Shown piece by piece: positions 8,915 through 18,050 of a stretch of 38,691 nt of DNA. The notes beneath the pieces were generated by a model. That model did no database searches. It was not told where the DNA came from and saw only the letters and a list, made by a program, of their open reading frames with translations. A program made the position numbers and the translations under genes. Numbering within the stretch: the first letter of the stretch is position 1; every line of letters begins with the position of its first letter. The DNA comes from DTFZ01 sp050260375 (GTDB taxonomy: Bacteria; Bacillota; Clostridia; Christensenellales; SZUA-584): the NCBI GenBank assembly GCA_050260375.1, contig JBLNCA010000051.1:1-38691 (forward strand), read 5' to 3'.

Positions 8915-8945
8915 AAAAAACGGCAAGCATCAGATGCTTTTCCGG
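8915..8945 (-). terminator. second terminator-like hairpin before pfkA
   Basis: On the minus strand the near-palindrome AAGCATCTGATGCTT is flanked by CGG/CCG and followed by six T (8920-8915). With the hairpin at 9029-9057 it forms a tandem pair insulating pfkA from the upstream binding-protein gene. Confidence 0.5.
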
Positions 8946-9028
8946 TATGTATTGTTAATACCCCAAAATGTCTCATTGAAACGCTTTAAGGCACTTGCTT
9001 TGCTCCGCTGACACTAAAAACTTTACCC

Positions 9029-9057
9029 AAAAAAAAGAAGCAGAAAAAACCTGCTTC
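9029..9057 (-). terminator. terminator of the binding-protein-domain gene
   Basis: Minus-strand GAAGCAG, a 7-base loop, CTGCTTC, then eight T, beginning about 17 bp after the stop at 9074. It is a strong intrinsic terminator for the zinc-ribbon/binding-protein gene. Confidence 0.88.
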
Positions 9058-9073
9058 CCGGTAAATTCTTATG

Positions 9074-9781
9074 TTAATACATATACGGTTCCAGAGAACG
9101 CGTCTGGGGAACGGTGTCGCCGCCCATTATTTCGTACATCCTGCTTACAGCGTTATATGCCTCGTCGGACACGGAAAAATACATATACGTTACGTATGTG
9201 CTGCCCTGCGCCGCGGCTGTCATCTCGTTCATAACGCCTTCATCGACAAAGCAGGCGAGCGTGCCCGTAAACCCGTTGGCGTTAAGCGTGTCAAGCACTG
9301 CCTGCGCGCCAAACGGGTCGAAGCATACTACGGTGCTTAAGTCCGGATAATCGTTAAGCGCGGCCGCCGTTAGATTCGCTGCCTCTTCTCTGTCAAACTG
9401 GCTGTAACCGATTCCCAGCAGCGCAGCGTCGGCGCCCAGAGCGGCCTTAAAGCCTTCCTCCAAAACCGTCGAAAACTGCGCCTCCTGCGTCGCGCTTATA
9501 ACATATATATTTCCGCTGCAATATCCGGCAAGCGTTTCCGCAACCGTCTCAAAATTGCGCGTCACCGCATCGTAGCTTCCGTCGGAAAAGTCGCTTATCA
9601 CAACGAAAGGCACACCTGCGGCGCCTGCCTCGTTTTGCATAGTCGCCAATTTAGCGTTGTCCGCCATAGGCACTATGATAATACCGTCAATGCCCTCCGC
9701 GAGCATAAGCGATACCTGCGCCCTTTCCGTTGAGGCGTCATAATTGGTAGCGACTATGGTCAATTCTCCGCCGTAATACTC
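9074..9781 (-). pseudogene. periplasmic-binding-protein-like domain, out of frame with 9780-11333
   Basis: This frame encodes most of a sugar-binding-protein fold of the Peripla_BP_4/RbsB type: GIDGIIIVPM, GVPFVVISD, LEEGFKAALGA, LNDYPDLSTVVCFD and a C-terminal FVDEGV segment. It lacks its own signal peptide and has no credible ribosome binding site. The missing N-terminal strand (IGLIIPTTDSGYY) is at the very end of the preceding frame, so the two were one gene. The break lies within 9782-9793. Removal of two bases from an ancestral GCT GCT GAG (Ala-Ala-Glu) would give exactly the observed GCTTGAG. The domain keeps full length with no other stops, suggesting a recent lesion or a sequencing error. 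Confidence 0.75.
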
Positions 9782-11333
9782 AAGCCTTCTCTATCGCTGA
9801 GGCGAGCTCATTATAATAGCCGCTGTCCGTGGTAGGTATTATCAGCCCGATTTGATCTGCGGCGGACGGCTCTTCCGAAACGGCTGGCTCCTGGGAAACA
9901 GAAGGGAGCTCAAGTGGATCAGTAATCTTTGCCGGGCCCCAAGAGCCTGCCACAGTGAAGTAGTCAAGCAGGCTTGAGACGTCGGTAACATTTGCCCCCG
10001 CCGTATCCATGCTGAACCTGTCGTCAACGTTTTCCGTGCTGAATTTAATAGACTCTTTATATGTCAGTCTGTAATCGCCGCTGCCCGGAACCGAAATACT
10101 GATTTTGCCTTCAACGCTGCCGCCCGACCATTTTTCGCTTCCGTCAATCTTCAGTTTGCCGTCCGCAGCCGTTATACCGGCTTTGTATTCTATGCCGCCG
10201 CCCGTCTTCTTATAGCTTATCTCGCCCGCAACGTCCGAACTCTCTTCCAGCGTATGCAGTGCGAACGTTATGTCGTTTCCGCCGTCCCGCTTTGAATAAG
10301 CAAATTCAAAGCCAATGCTTTCCCCGTTGGAATTCGCCTCAAGATCCAGCGAAACGGGAACTCCGCCCTCATAAACAAGCTCCCATACAAGCTCAAAATC
10401 TGCGGCGTCCTTTGTGGCTTCCATTACGTCCACAGCGGTTTTAAGCACTTGCTCTATGTCCACGGTCGTGCCCGTTACGTCTTTTAAAAAGTCTTCCAGC
10501 TCTTCTTTAAGTTTCTTATCCTCGCCGAGCTTATCGGTAAAGGTTTTGAGCGTTTCTATTAAGTCGTCGGGCGTAAGAGTGAGCGTGTTAACCGAGCCGC
10601 TGCTTTTAAAGCAATCTGCGCTTATGCTGTTTACAAAAAGCTCCGCCAGCTTTTTATAATCCAGCTTTGCCTCCCCCGCGCCGCCGGTCAGCCCTTCCGC
10701 CAAGGCCCTGAGCCTGTCGGAGAGCGGCATGGCTTTTGAAAGGTCGGCTTCCGACGCGAATTTGAGCCCCGTTACAATGCCGTCAGATTCTGCGAACAGC
10801 GTATCTTCGAGCAGCAGCAGCTTCGCCGTAACAACTCCGCCGCTTTCCGCGCTGAATCCTAACGACTTTTTATCATACGCCGCTTTCACCTTTGCCGTAA
10901 ACGTCTCGCCGCCTATTTCCGACGTAATGTCGGCGCTTATATCGAACGGCTCCTTAAGAAGCTTATCAAACGTATCGCTTTTAAGGCCGGAAAACGCTCC
11001 GAAAAAAACCTTTACGTTATCGTTTATGAACTTTGTCTGCACTGTATTGCCGGAGAGCGGCCAGCCTCCTCCCAACGCAGGCAACACGACAAATACCACA
11101 ACCGCGGCTATAGCCAGTACGAGCGCCGCGGCAATGCCTATCCACAGAAACTTTTTTGACTTCTTTTTTGGCGGCTGCGCCGGCTGCAACGGCTGCGATA
11201 GCTGGCCATAGGGAGGCTGAACCGGCTGCTGAGCGGGCTGTCCGCCCTGAGCCGGCTCTCCCTGCCTGGCTCCGCAGGCGCTGCAAAACAAATCGCCGTC
11301 GTTCACCCGCGACCCGCATTTGTAACAAAACAT
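9780..11333 (-). CDS. zinc-ribbon membrane protein fused to start of binding-protein domain
   Basis: A 517-residue protein, function unknown. The N-terminus is a short zinc ribbon (Cys3, 6, 17, 20), followed by a Pro/Gln-rich linker at about 25-55, a basic KKKSKK stop-transfer cue and one membrane helix at about 62-85. The rest is a Ser/Asp/Lys-rich region of about 390 residues, probably extracellular and beta-rich. It ends with a Pro/Ser/Glu linker and the first strand of a periplasmic-binding-protein domain, then a TGA. The remainder of that domain continues in another frame at 9074-9781. ATG 11333 has GGAGGG upstream and a good promoter lies at 11414-11442. The first 480 residues are paralogous to the gene at 11675-13153. 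By topology it could be a membrane-tethered ligand sensor; that is inference. Confidence 0.8.
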   Translation of the reverse strand: MFCYKCGSRVNDGDLFCSACGARQGEPAQGGQPAQQPVQPPYGQLSQPLQPAQPPKKKSKKFLWIGIAAALVLAIAAVVVFVVLPALGGGWPLSGNTVQTKFINDNVKVFFGAFSGLKSDTFDKLLKEPFDISADITSEIGGETFTAKVKAAYDKKSLGFSAESGGVVTAKLLLLEDTLFAESDGIVTGLKFASEADLSKAMPLSDRLRALAEGLTGGAGEAKLDYKKLAELFVNSISADCFKSSGSVNTLTLTPDDLIETLKTFTDKLGEDKKLKEELEDFLKDVTGTTVDIEQVLKTAVDVMEATKDAADFELVWELVYEGGVPVSLDLEANSNGESIGFEFAYSKRDGGNDITFALHTLEESSDVAGEISYKKTGGGIEYKAGITAADGKLKIDGSEKWSGGSVEGKISISVPGSGDYRLTYKESIKFSTENVDDRFSMDTAGANVTDVSSLLDYFTVAGSWGPAKITDPLELPSVSQEPAVSEEPSAADQIGLIIPTTDSGYYNELASAIEKA

Positions 11334-11413
11334 TGACCATTCCCTCCGTATAATTTACTTGTATTTATGGGTAATTGGATTTATCTTTTTTCTCTGAGCG
11401 TTTCACTTATTTC

Positions 11414-11442
11414 ATAATATGAAAAAATTCGACATCAGTCAA
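11414..11442 (-). promoter_or_regulatory. promoter of zinc-ribbon/binding-protein gene
   Basis: Minus-strand TTGACT (11442-11437), 17 bases, TATTAT (11419-11414), about 80 bp before the ATG at 11333. The paralogue at 11675-13153 has an equivalent promoter, so the two are transcribed separately. Confidence 0.65.
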
Positions 11443-11534
11443 CAAAATGTTAGCCGGTGGCACATCGTACTTCAGTATACGTATCAAGGGTGTAAATAAC
11501 GGGGTCCCCAGCAATGCAACGGGGTAGACTTGAT

Positions 11535-11578
11535 GGAATATAAAAAAGAGAGCGGAGTATGCTCTCTTTTTATATTCC
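11535..11578. terminator. long bidirectional-looking terminator hairpin
   Basis: GGAATATAAAAAAGAGAGC and GCTCTCTTTTTATATTCC pair over about 18 bp (one extra A on one side) around a 7-base loop. A/T runs in the lower stem give T-tracts on both strands. It lies about 100 bp beyond the stop of the 11675-13153 gene and would end that transcript. Confidence 0.65.
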
Positions 11579-11625
11579 AATGCAGTGTGCACCAAAATTC
11601 AACGAATGCTTTTCCCGTCGCAGCA

Positions 11626-11662
11626 GTTAACCGGGAAACGCCTGCAATACCTGCCGGTTAAC
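11626..11662. repeat. inverted repeat GTTAACCGG
   Basis: Perfect 9-bp arms, GTTAACCGG at 11626-11634 and CCGGTTAAC at 11654-11662, separated by 19 bases, in the 3' flank of the second zinc-ribbon gene. There is no T-run, so it is not an obvious terminator. The rest of the 341-bp spacer (11334-11674) holds the promoter at 11414-11442 and the hairpin at 11535-11578. I see nothing else in it. Confidence 0.5.
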
Positions 11663-11674
11663 ACGCCCGCAACT

Positions 11675-13153
11675 TTAATCGGTCTGTCCGCCTATATCAG
11701 AGCCCCAGGGAAGCAGTTCGGAAGGGTCGGATATACCGGCCGATCCCATCGGGTTTATAGCGTTTGAGGCGTCGATTATATTAGCGTTATCCGTATCGAC
11801 TTTGAATTTATCGGCTACTCTCTCAGACGGCTTGCCGAATTTTAGCGATGTTTCATATGTTGCGTTTAGGTTCCCTATGCCCGGTATCGTTATCGTTACC
11901 TCCCCGCTTGAATCGCCGCCCTTGCGCTGTTCGCTCCCCTTAATCGAGAGCGTCTCGCCTCCGGCGGTTATATCAGCGCTGTATTCTATGCCTTGCGCCG
12001 TCTTTCCGAAGTTTATCGTACCCGAAGCCACTTCGGTTCCCGCGGCCGCGACTGAAAAATCTATCTTTGTCTTGTCTCCAGCTTTATCGTAGCCGTAATA
12101 TAAAACATACTCGCTGCTGCCGTCGTCAAACGTTATTGTAAGCGAAGCGGGCGCCGCGTTCCTGTACTTTATTTCCAGTACTATCTTAAAATTCAACTCG
12201 CTCTTTTGCTCTTCCAGCGCGTTTACCGCCATATCCAGCGAGGAGATTATATCAGTCTGCATTCCCGACACCGATTTTGCATAGTCCTCGAGGTCACGGA
12301 GCAGCTGCTTGTCGTTTTCCAGCTTTTCAGAGAAATTTCTAAGCGTCTGTATTATATCGTCTATATCAAGCGTAAGCCTGGCGCTGTCGCCCGCTCTTTC
12401 AAAGCACCCCTCGTCGATGCTGTTGACAAACATCTCCGCTACCCTGCCGAAGTCCACATTGACCGTAGTCTGCGGTTTCGTATAGCTTTCAAACAGCGCA
12501 TTTATCCTTTGCTCAAGCGTCATGCTTTTTGACATGTCCGCTTCCGTTTCAAACCGTATGCCGCTCGTAATGCCGCCGGACTCGGAATACAGCACGTTTT
12601 CAAGCAGCAGCACAGTCGTTGCCTGCCCGCCCTGATCAAGCCGCAGCCCGAGCGACTCCGAATCGTACGCCGCCTGTATCGAGGCCTTGCTCTGCTGCCC
12701 TTCCATTGCTGTGGTTATATCCATGCCTATCTCAAACGGCTCTTTCGCGAGCCTTGCAAAGTTTTCGCCGCCGCCCATTCCAGAGAACGAACCGGAGAAC
12801 ACTCTGAAGCTGTCGTTAATAAACCTAGTCTGCGTAGTGTTTCCCGCAAACGGCCAGTTGAAGCCGCCCGCAGGGAACACCACAAACAGCAGCAAAGCCG
12901 CTATCGCAAGTACGGCGACAACTGCCGCGATAACCCAAATAACCGCCTTTGACTTCTTCTTTGGAGGCTGGCCGTAAGGGGGTTGGCCGTAAGGAGTCTG
13001 GCCGTTTTGCTGCTGCCCGGGCTGTACGTATGGCTGCTGGTATGCAGGCTGAGCCTCAAACTGCGAAGGCCTCGCGGCCTCTATTTTCTCTCCGCACGCG
13101 CTGCAAAACGATTCGCCCGCGTTTACAGGCGCTCCGCATTTTCTACAAAACAT
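11675..13153 (-). CDS. zinc-ribbon single-pass membrane protein (paralogue)
   Basis: A 492-residue paralogue of the protein at 9780-11333, function unknown. It has a zinc ribbon (Cys3, 6, 17, 20; CxxCG motifs), a Pro/Gln/Tyr linker with PYGQPPYGQPP repeats at about 25-64, a basic KKKSK patch, a membrane helix at about 70-93, and a long region likely outside the cell. Shared landmarks include FINDSFRVFSGSFSGM versus FINDNVKVFFGAFSGL, and LLLENVLYSESGGI versus LLLEDTLFAESDGI. It stops after the shared region, with no binding-protein domain. An in-frame GTG at 13168 lies within the ribosome binding site (GGAGG), so I take ATG 13153, which also matches the paralogue's MFC start. It has its own promoter. 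Confidence 0.85.
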   Translation of the reverse strand: MFCRKCGAPVNAGESFCSACGEKIEAARPSQFEAQPAYQQPYVQPGQQQNGQTPYGQPPYGQPPKKKSKAVIWVIAAVVAVLAIAALLLFVVFPAGGFNWPFAGNTTQTRFINDSFRVFSGSFSGMGGGENFARLAKEPFEIGMDITTAMEGQQSKASIQAAYDSESLGLRLDQGGQATTVLLLENVLYSESGGITSGIRFETEADMSKSMTLEQRINALFESYTKPQTTVNVDFGRVAEMFVNSIDEGCFERAGDSARLTLDIDDIIQTLRNFSEKLENDKQLLRDLEDYAKSVSGMQTDIISSLDMAVNALEEQKSELNFKIVLEIKYRNAAPASLTITFDDGSSEYVLYYGYDKAGDKTKIDFSVAAAGTEVASGTINFGKTAQGIEYSADITAGGETLSIKGSEQRKGGDSSGEVTITIPGIGNLNATYETSLKFGKPSERVADKFKVDTDNANIIDASNAINPMGSAGISDPSELLPWGSDIGGQTD

Positions 13154-13215
13154 CTTTATATCCTCCACATAATAAAATGCGATATTCCGCGATACATATT
13201 ATGCCTGTATATACC

Positions 13216-13245
13216 ATAATATGTGATGCCAAATGCAAATGTCAA
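13216..13245 (-). promoter_or_regulatory. promoter of second zinc-ribbon gene
   Basis: Minus-strand TTGACA (13245-13240), 18 bases, TATTAT (13221-13216), about 65 bp before ATG 13153. The -10 is identical to that of the downstream paralogue. Confidence 0.65.
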
Positions 13246-13280
13246 TCTCAGTAATTCTATATGTATAGCCAGCGACAGGC

Positions 13281-13314
13281 AAAACAAAAGAGAGGCCCCG
13301 AAAAGCCTCTCTTT
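13281..13314 (-). terminator. tuf terminator at end of the rpoB-tuf cluster
   Basis: Minus-strand AAAGAGAGGC, an 8-base loop, GCCTCTCTTT, then TGTTTT, beginning about 14 bp after the tuf stop. Confidence 0.88.
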
Positions 13315-13327
13315 AACGTTGCTTATA

Positions 13328-14539
<1,212 letters not shown>

Positions 14540-14635
14540 TGTTTTTTCCTCCTAAACAATCTGGTTCATAGTTTATATTTTGAACGGCTTCAACAGTGCT
14601 GCGCACCGTATGATCCAATTTCTAAAATATTACTA

Positions 14636-14662
14636 CCCCTTGAAAGCTCCCGGCTTTCGGGG
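14636..14662 (-). repeat. fusA-tuf intercistronic palindrome
   Basis: CCCCTTGAAAGC and GCTTTCGGGG form a stem with a 5-base loop about 10 bp after the fusA stop. No T-tract follows, so it is more likely an RNA-processing or stability hairpin than a terminator. It resembles the CCCC-A-run-GCC palindromes at 22438-22470 and 30457-30484. Confidence 0.5.
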
Positions 14663-14671
14663 TAACCTTTG

Positions 14672-16732
14672 CTAACCCGTGATCTTTTCAGCTATAGACT
14701 TCGGCACTTCACTGTAATGCGAGAACTGCATAGTAAACGTGCCCCTGCCCTGCGTGCGGCTCCTAAGATCCGTAGCGTATCCGAACATCTCCGCAAGCGG
14801 CGCCGACGCGCGTATCACCTGCGCGCCTCCCCGCAGCTCAGTGCCCTCTATACGCCCGCGGCGGGCGTTAAGGTTGCCCATTACGTCGCCCAGGTATTCT
14901 TCAGGCACGTTTACTTCCACGGACATTATAGGCTCAAGCAGCACAGGCGAAGCCTTGCTCATTGCCTCCTTGAAAGCCATGGACCCCGCTATCTTAAAAG
15001 CTATCTCCGATGAGTCCACCTCATGGTACGAGCCGTCTATAAGCGTCGCCTTAAAGTCCATTACCTCAAACCCGGCGAGCACGCCGTTCTTCGCCGCTTC
15101 CCGTATGCCTTCGTCGATGCTGGGTATGAACTCCTTGGGTATTACCCCTCCGACTATCTTGTCTACGAATTCGTACCCCGCGCCCGGCTCGAGCGGCTCT
15201 ACCTCTATTACGACATGGCCGTACTGTCCGTGACCGCCCGTCTGCCTCTTGTAGATGCCCGTAGCCGTCACAGGCTTCGTTATCGTCTCGCGGTAAGATA
15301 CCTGCGGTTTTCCGACCTTTGCCTCCACCTTGTATTCGCGCATCATCCGGTCGACTATTATCTCCAGATGAAGCTCGCCCATGCCAGCGATTATCGTCTG
15401 CCCCGTCTCGGGGTTCGTGTACGACTTAAAAGTCGGGTCCTCTTCCGAAAGCCTCTGCAGCGCGATCGTCATCTTCTCCTGGCCGGCCTTTGTCTTGGGC
15501 TCTATTGCCACTTCTATGACGGGCTTCGGGAACTCCATCGTCTCAAGCACTATCGTGTGCTTGTCGTCGCACAGCGTATCTCCCGTCGTTATCTGCTTGA
15601 ACCCGGCTATCGCCGCAATATCGCCCGCATGCACTTCGTCTATCTCCTCGCGTGCGTTAGCGTGCATCTGTACGAGCCGGGCAATCCTCTCGCGCTTGTC
15701 CTTTGTGGAGTTGTAAGTGTAGGAGCCCGTTTTAAGCGTGCCCGAATACACTCTTATAAACGCAAGCTTCCCGACAAAAGGATCGGCCATTATCTTGAAT
15801 GCCAGAGCCGAGAACGGTTCGTCGTCACTTGCCTTCCTTACTTCCTCGTCGCCGCGGAGATTTTTGCCCACGATGGGGGGTATGTCTACCGGCGACGGCA
15901 GGAAATCTACTATAGCGTCCAAAAGCGGCTGCACGCCCTTGTTGCGGTACGACGAGCCGCATGTCACCGGAACGATATCAAGCGCTATCGTCGCCTTGCG
16001 GATTGCGGCGACAAGCTCGTCCCTGCTTATTTCGGCGCCATCAAAGTACTTCTCAAGCAGCGTATCGTCGTATTCCGCGACAGACTCTATGAGTTTCACG
16101 CGGTATTCGGCGGCATGCTCTTTCATCTCGTCGGGTATATCTTTTCTTACGACTTTTACGCCCATCTCGTCTTCATAATATATGGCCTTCATGTCTATAA
16201 GATCAATTATACCCTTAAAGCCTTCCTCTTTGCCAATAGGCAGCTGTATGGGCACGGGGTTCGCCTTTAAGCGCTCCCTCATCATCCTGGTAACGTTTAT
16301 AAAGTCCGCGCCCATTATGTCCATCTTGTTGACGTAAGCTATCCGCGGAACGTTATACTTGGTAGCCTGGCGCCAGACAGTCTCCGACTGAGGCTCAACA
16401 CCGCCCTTTGCGCAAAACACGGCAACAGCCCCGTCAAGCACCCGCAGCGAACGTTCGACCTCTACTGTAAAATCAACGTGCCCGGGTGTGTCGATAATGT
16501 TGATAGCACAATCGCGCCAATGCGTGGATGTCGCGGCAGACGTTATCGTTATGCCGCGTTCCTGCTCCTGCTCCATCCAGTCCATTACGGCGGCGCCTTC
16601 ATGCACCTCGCCCATCTTGTACGTACGGCCGGTGTAAAAAAGCACGCGCTCAGTGGTGGTAGTTTTACCCGCATCTATATGAGCCATTATACCTATATTT
16701 CTTGTTTTTTCAAGCGGATATTTTCTAGGCAA
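14672..16732 (-). CDS. fusA: elongation factor G
   Basis: Translocation GTPase, 686 residues, full length. Visible are AHIDAGKTT at about 17-25, RGITI, DTPGHVDFT and VNKMD, followed by domains II-V, with GHGQYGHV and the C-terminal RSRTQGRGTF region. The start codon is TTG at 16732, preceded at 5-6 bases by AGGAGG; there is no better ATG nearby. It follows rpsG by 22 bp, the conserved str-operon order. A 415-codon open frame on the opposite strand here (15023-16270) is a composition artefact. Confidence 0.97.
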   Translation of the reverse strand: MPRKYPLEKTRNIGIMAHIDAGKTTTTERVLFYTGRTYKMGEVHEGAAVMDWMEQEQERGITITSAATSTHWRDCAINIIDTPGHVDFTVEVERSLRVLDGAVAVFCAKGGVEPQSETVWRQATKYNVPRIAYVNKMDIMGADFINVTRMMRERLKANPVPIQLPIGKEEGFKGIIDLIDMKAIYYEDEMGVKVVRKDIPDEMKEHAAEYRVKLIESVAEYDDTLLEKYFDGAEISRDELVAAIRKATIALDIVPVTCGSSYRNKGVQPLLDAIVDFLPSPVDIPPIVGKNLRGDEEVRKASDDEPFSALAFKIMADPFVGKLAFIRVYSGTLKTGSYTYNSTKDKRERIARLVQMHANAREEIDEVHAGDIAAIAGFKQITTGDTLCDDKHTIVLETMEFPKPVIEVAIEPKTKAGQEKMTIALQRLSEEDPTFKSYTNPETGQTIIAGMGELHLEIIVDRMMREYKVEAKVGKPQVSYRETITKPVTATGIYKRQTGGHGQYGHVVIEVEPLEPGAGYEFVDKIVGGVIPKEFIPSIDEGIREAAKNGVLAGFEVMDFKATLIDGSYHEVDSSEIAFKIAGSMAFKEAMSKASPVLLEPIMSVEVNVPEEYLGDVMGNLNARRGRIEGTELRGGAQVIRASAPLAEMFGYATDLRSRTQGRGTFTMQFSHYSEVPKSIAEKITG

Positions 16733-16754
16733 ACTCTCCTCCTATGCTATAAGC

Positions 16755-17225
16755 CTACCACCTGTAATGCGCAAACGCCCTGTTGGCTTCCGCCATCTTG
16801 TGCATGTCTTCGCGCTTCTTTACGGCTCCGCCGACGCCATTGTATGCGTCCATTATTTCGGCGGCAAGCCTTTGCTTCATCGTCTTTTCGCTTCTCTTTC
16901 TCGTGTTTGTTACGAGCCATCTGATGCCAAGGGTCTGCCGTCTTTCCGGCCTTACCTCAATAGGCACCTGGTAGGTAGCTCCGCCCACTCTTCTTGCTTT
17001 GCACTCGAGTACGGGCATAATGTTGTCCATGGCCTTCTGGAATACTTCCAGCGGCTCAAGGCCCATCTTTTCCTTGATTATATCAAAAGCGTCGTAGCAT
17101 ATTGTCTGCGCGACTCCCTTTTTACCGTCCAGCATGACCTGATTTATAAGCTTGGTCACCATTACGGACTGGTATACTGGATCGGGCAGCACTTCATGCT
17201 TCGGAGCGCTTCCGCGTCTTGGCAT
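16755..17225 (-). CDS. rpsG: 30S ribosomal protein S7
   Basis: Primary 16S rRNA-binding protein of the small-subunit head, 156 residues, normal length. It begins MPRRGSAPKHEVLPDP and includes the conserved VGGATYQVPIEV and RPERRQTLGIRWL. ATG 17225 has a GGAGG-type site. It lies 17 bp after rpsL and 22 bp before fusA. Confidence 0.97.
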   Translation of the reverse strand: MPRRGSAPKHEVLPDPVYQSVMVTKLINQVMLDGKKGVAQTICYDAFDIIKEKMGLEPLEVFQKAMDNIMPVLECKARRVGGATYQVPIEVRPERRQTLGIRWLVTNTRKRSEKTMKQRLAAEIMDAYNGVGGAVKKREDMHKMAEANRAFAHYRW

Positions 17226-17242
17226 ATACTGCTCCTCCTTAA

Positions 17243-17617
17243 TTACTTCTTAGGACGTTTCGCTCCGTATTTTGAGCGAGCCTGCTTTCTGTCGGCAACT
17301 CCCGCGCTGTCGAGAGCGCCTCTTACTATATGATATCTAACGCCCGGAAGGTCCTTGACCCTGCCTCCCCTTATAAGCACTACCGAGTGCTCCTGAAGGT
17401 TATGGCCGACTCCCGGAATGTAGGCTGTGCCTTCCATACCGTTGACCAGACGGACTCTTGCTATCTTTCTAAGCGCCGAGTTCGGCTTCTTGGGCGTCAT
17501 CGTTCTCACTGTGAGGCATACCCCCCTCTTCTGAGGATTCTGCTTCAATATGGGAGAATTGCTCTTCGATTCCGCCGTCTGCCTTCCCCGCTTTACCAGT
17601 TGATTGATAGTTGGCAT
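17243..17617 (-). CDS. rpsL: 30S ribosomal protein S12
   Basis: Decoding-centre protein, 124 residues, starting MPTINQLVKRGR. The loops tied to streptomycin resistance are wild-type: TPKKPNSALRK, and VKDLPGVRYH with its lysine, so no resistance substitution is visible there. ATG 17617 has AAGGAGGTG upstream at a slightly long spacing. It lies 99 bp downstream of the L7Ae-like gene, across a hairpin that may attenuate read-through. Confidence 0.97.
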   Translation of the reverse strand: MPTINQLVKRGRQTAESKSNSPILKQNPQKRGVCLTVRTMTPKKPNSALRKIARVRLVNGMEGTAYIPGVGHNLQEHSVVLIRGGRVKDLPGVRYHIVRGALDSAGVADRKQARSKYGAKRPKK

Positions 17618-17668
17618 GACTTAACCGCACACCTCCTTTCACATTTTATTATTATATTATTTGTCTAT

Positions 17669-17696
17669 AAAAACCCCTCGCAACCCAAAGAAGGGG
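17669..17696 (-). terminator. possible attenuator between L7Ae-like gene and rpsL
   Basis: Minus-strand CCCCTT, an 11-base loop, GAGGGG, then TTTTT. The stem is short and ends with a wobble pair. It lies inside the operon, so partial termination or processing is more likely than a full stop. Confidence 0.4.
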
Positions 17697-17716
17697 ATTA
17701 CAGCCAAAAAACACAG

Positions 17717-17974
17717 CTATTCTGCGGATTTCAATATTCCCGCGCAGGCGCTTCCCACCTCTATACGGCAGGCATTGCCCAGCTGATGCATCGTATACGC
17801 CTTCTCGTATGGTATCGAGTGCTTTCCGCATAACGCGAGCAGCTTCTCGATTATATGCTCGTCGGCATCTTTTGCGATAAATATCTTTTCAAGCTTGCCT
17901 AACCTGGCAAACCTCTGCACCTGCTTTAAACCGACCACCCGTTTATCTGAATCGCCCAAAATTTGCAGACTCAA
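17717..17974 (-). CDS. rplGB: L7Ae/L30e-family K-turn RNA-binding protein
   Basis: An 85-residue member of the L7Ae/L30e/S12e/Gadd45 family (YbxF type), which binds kink-turn RNA. Typical segments are VGLKQVQRFARLGKLEKIFIAKDAD, cited here as positions 14-38, and the MHQLGNACRIEVGSACAGIL region, where the family has a Leu-Gly/Cys-Gly-I/V pattern. In Bacillus the homologue also lies between rpoC and rpsL. The apparent start is TTG 17974, with GGAGGG eight bases upstream. Its role in this organism is not shown by the sequence. Confidence 0.85.
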   Translation of the reverse strand: MSLQILGDSDKRVVGLKQVQRFARLGKLEKIFIAKDADEHIIEKLLALCGKHSIPYEKAYTMHQLGNACRIEVGSACAGILKSAE

Positions 17975-18050
17975 TGGATTTCCCTCCGGATTTACGCCAA
18001 AAACGGCACAGCAGGCCTATTTTAACACCCGCAATATACATTGTCAATGA

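Noticed and set aside
9775..9795. RF2-like programmed +1 frameshift
   Set aside because: The shift site is GCT TGA with no CTT TGA-type slip and no upstream internal ribosome binding site at the right spacing. A 2-base deletion explains it more simply, though this is not proven.
15023..16270. 415-codon open frame on the plus strand
   Set aside because: It is exactly antisense to fusA, has no ribosome binding site and is rich in Arg/Leu/Tyr/His, as expected from mirrored codons of a biased gene.
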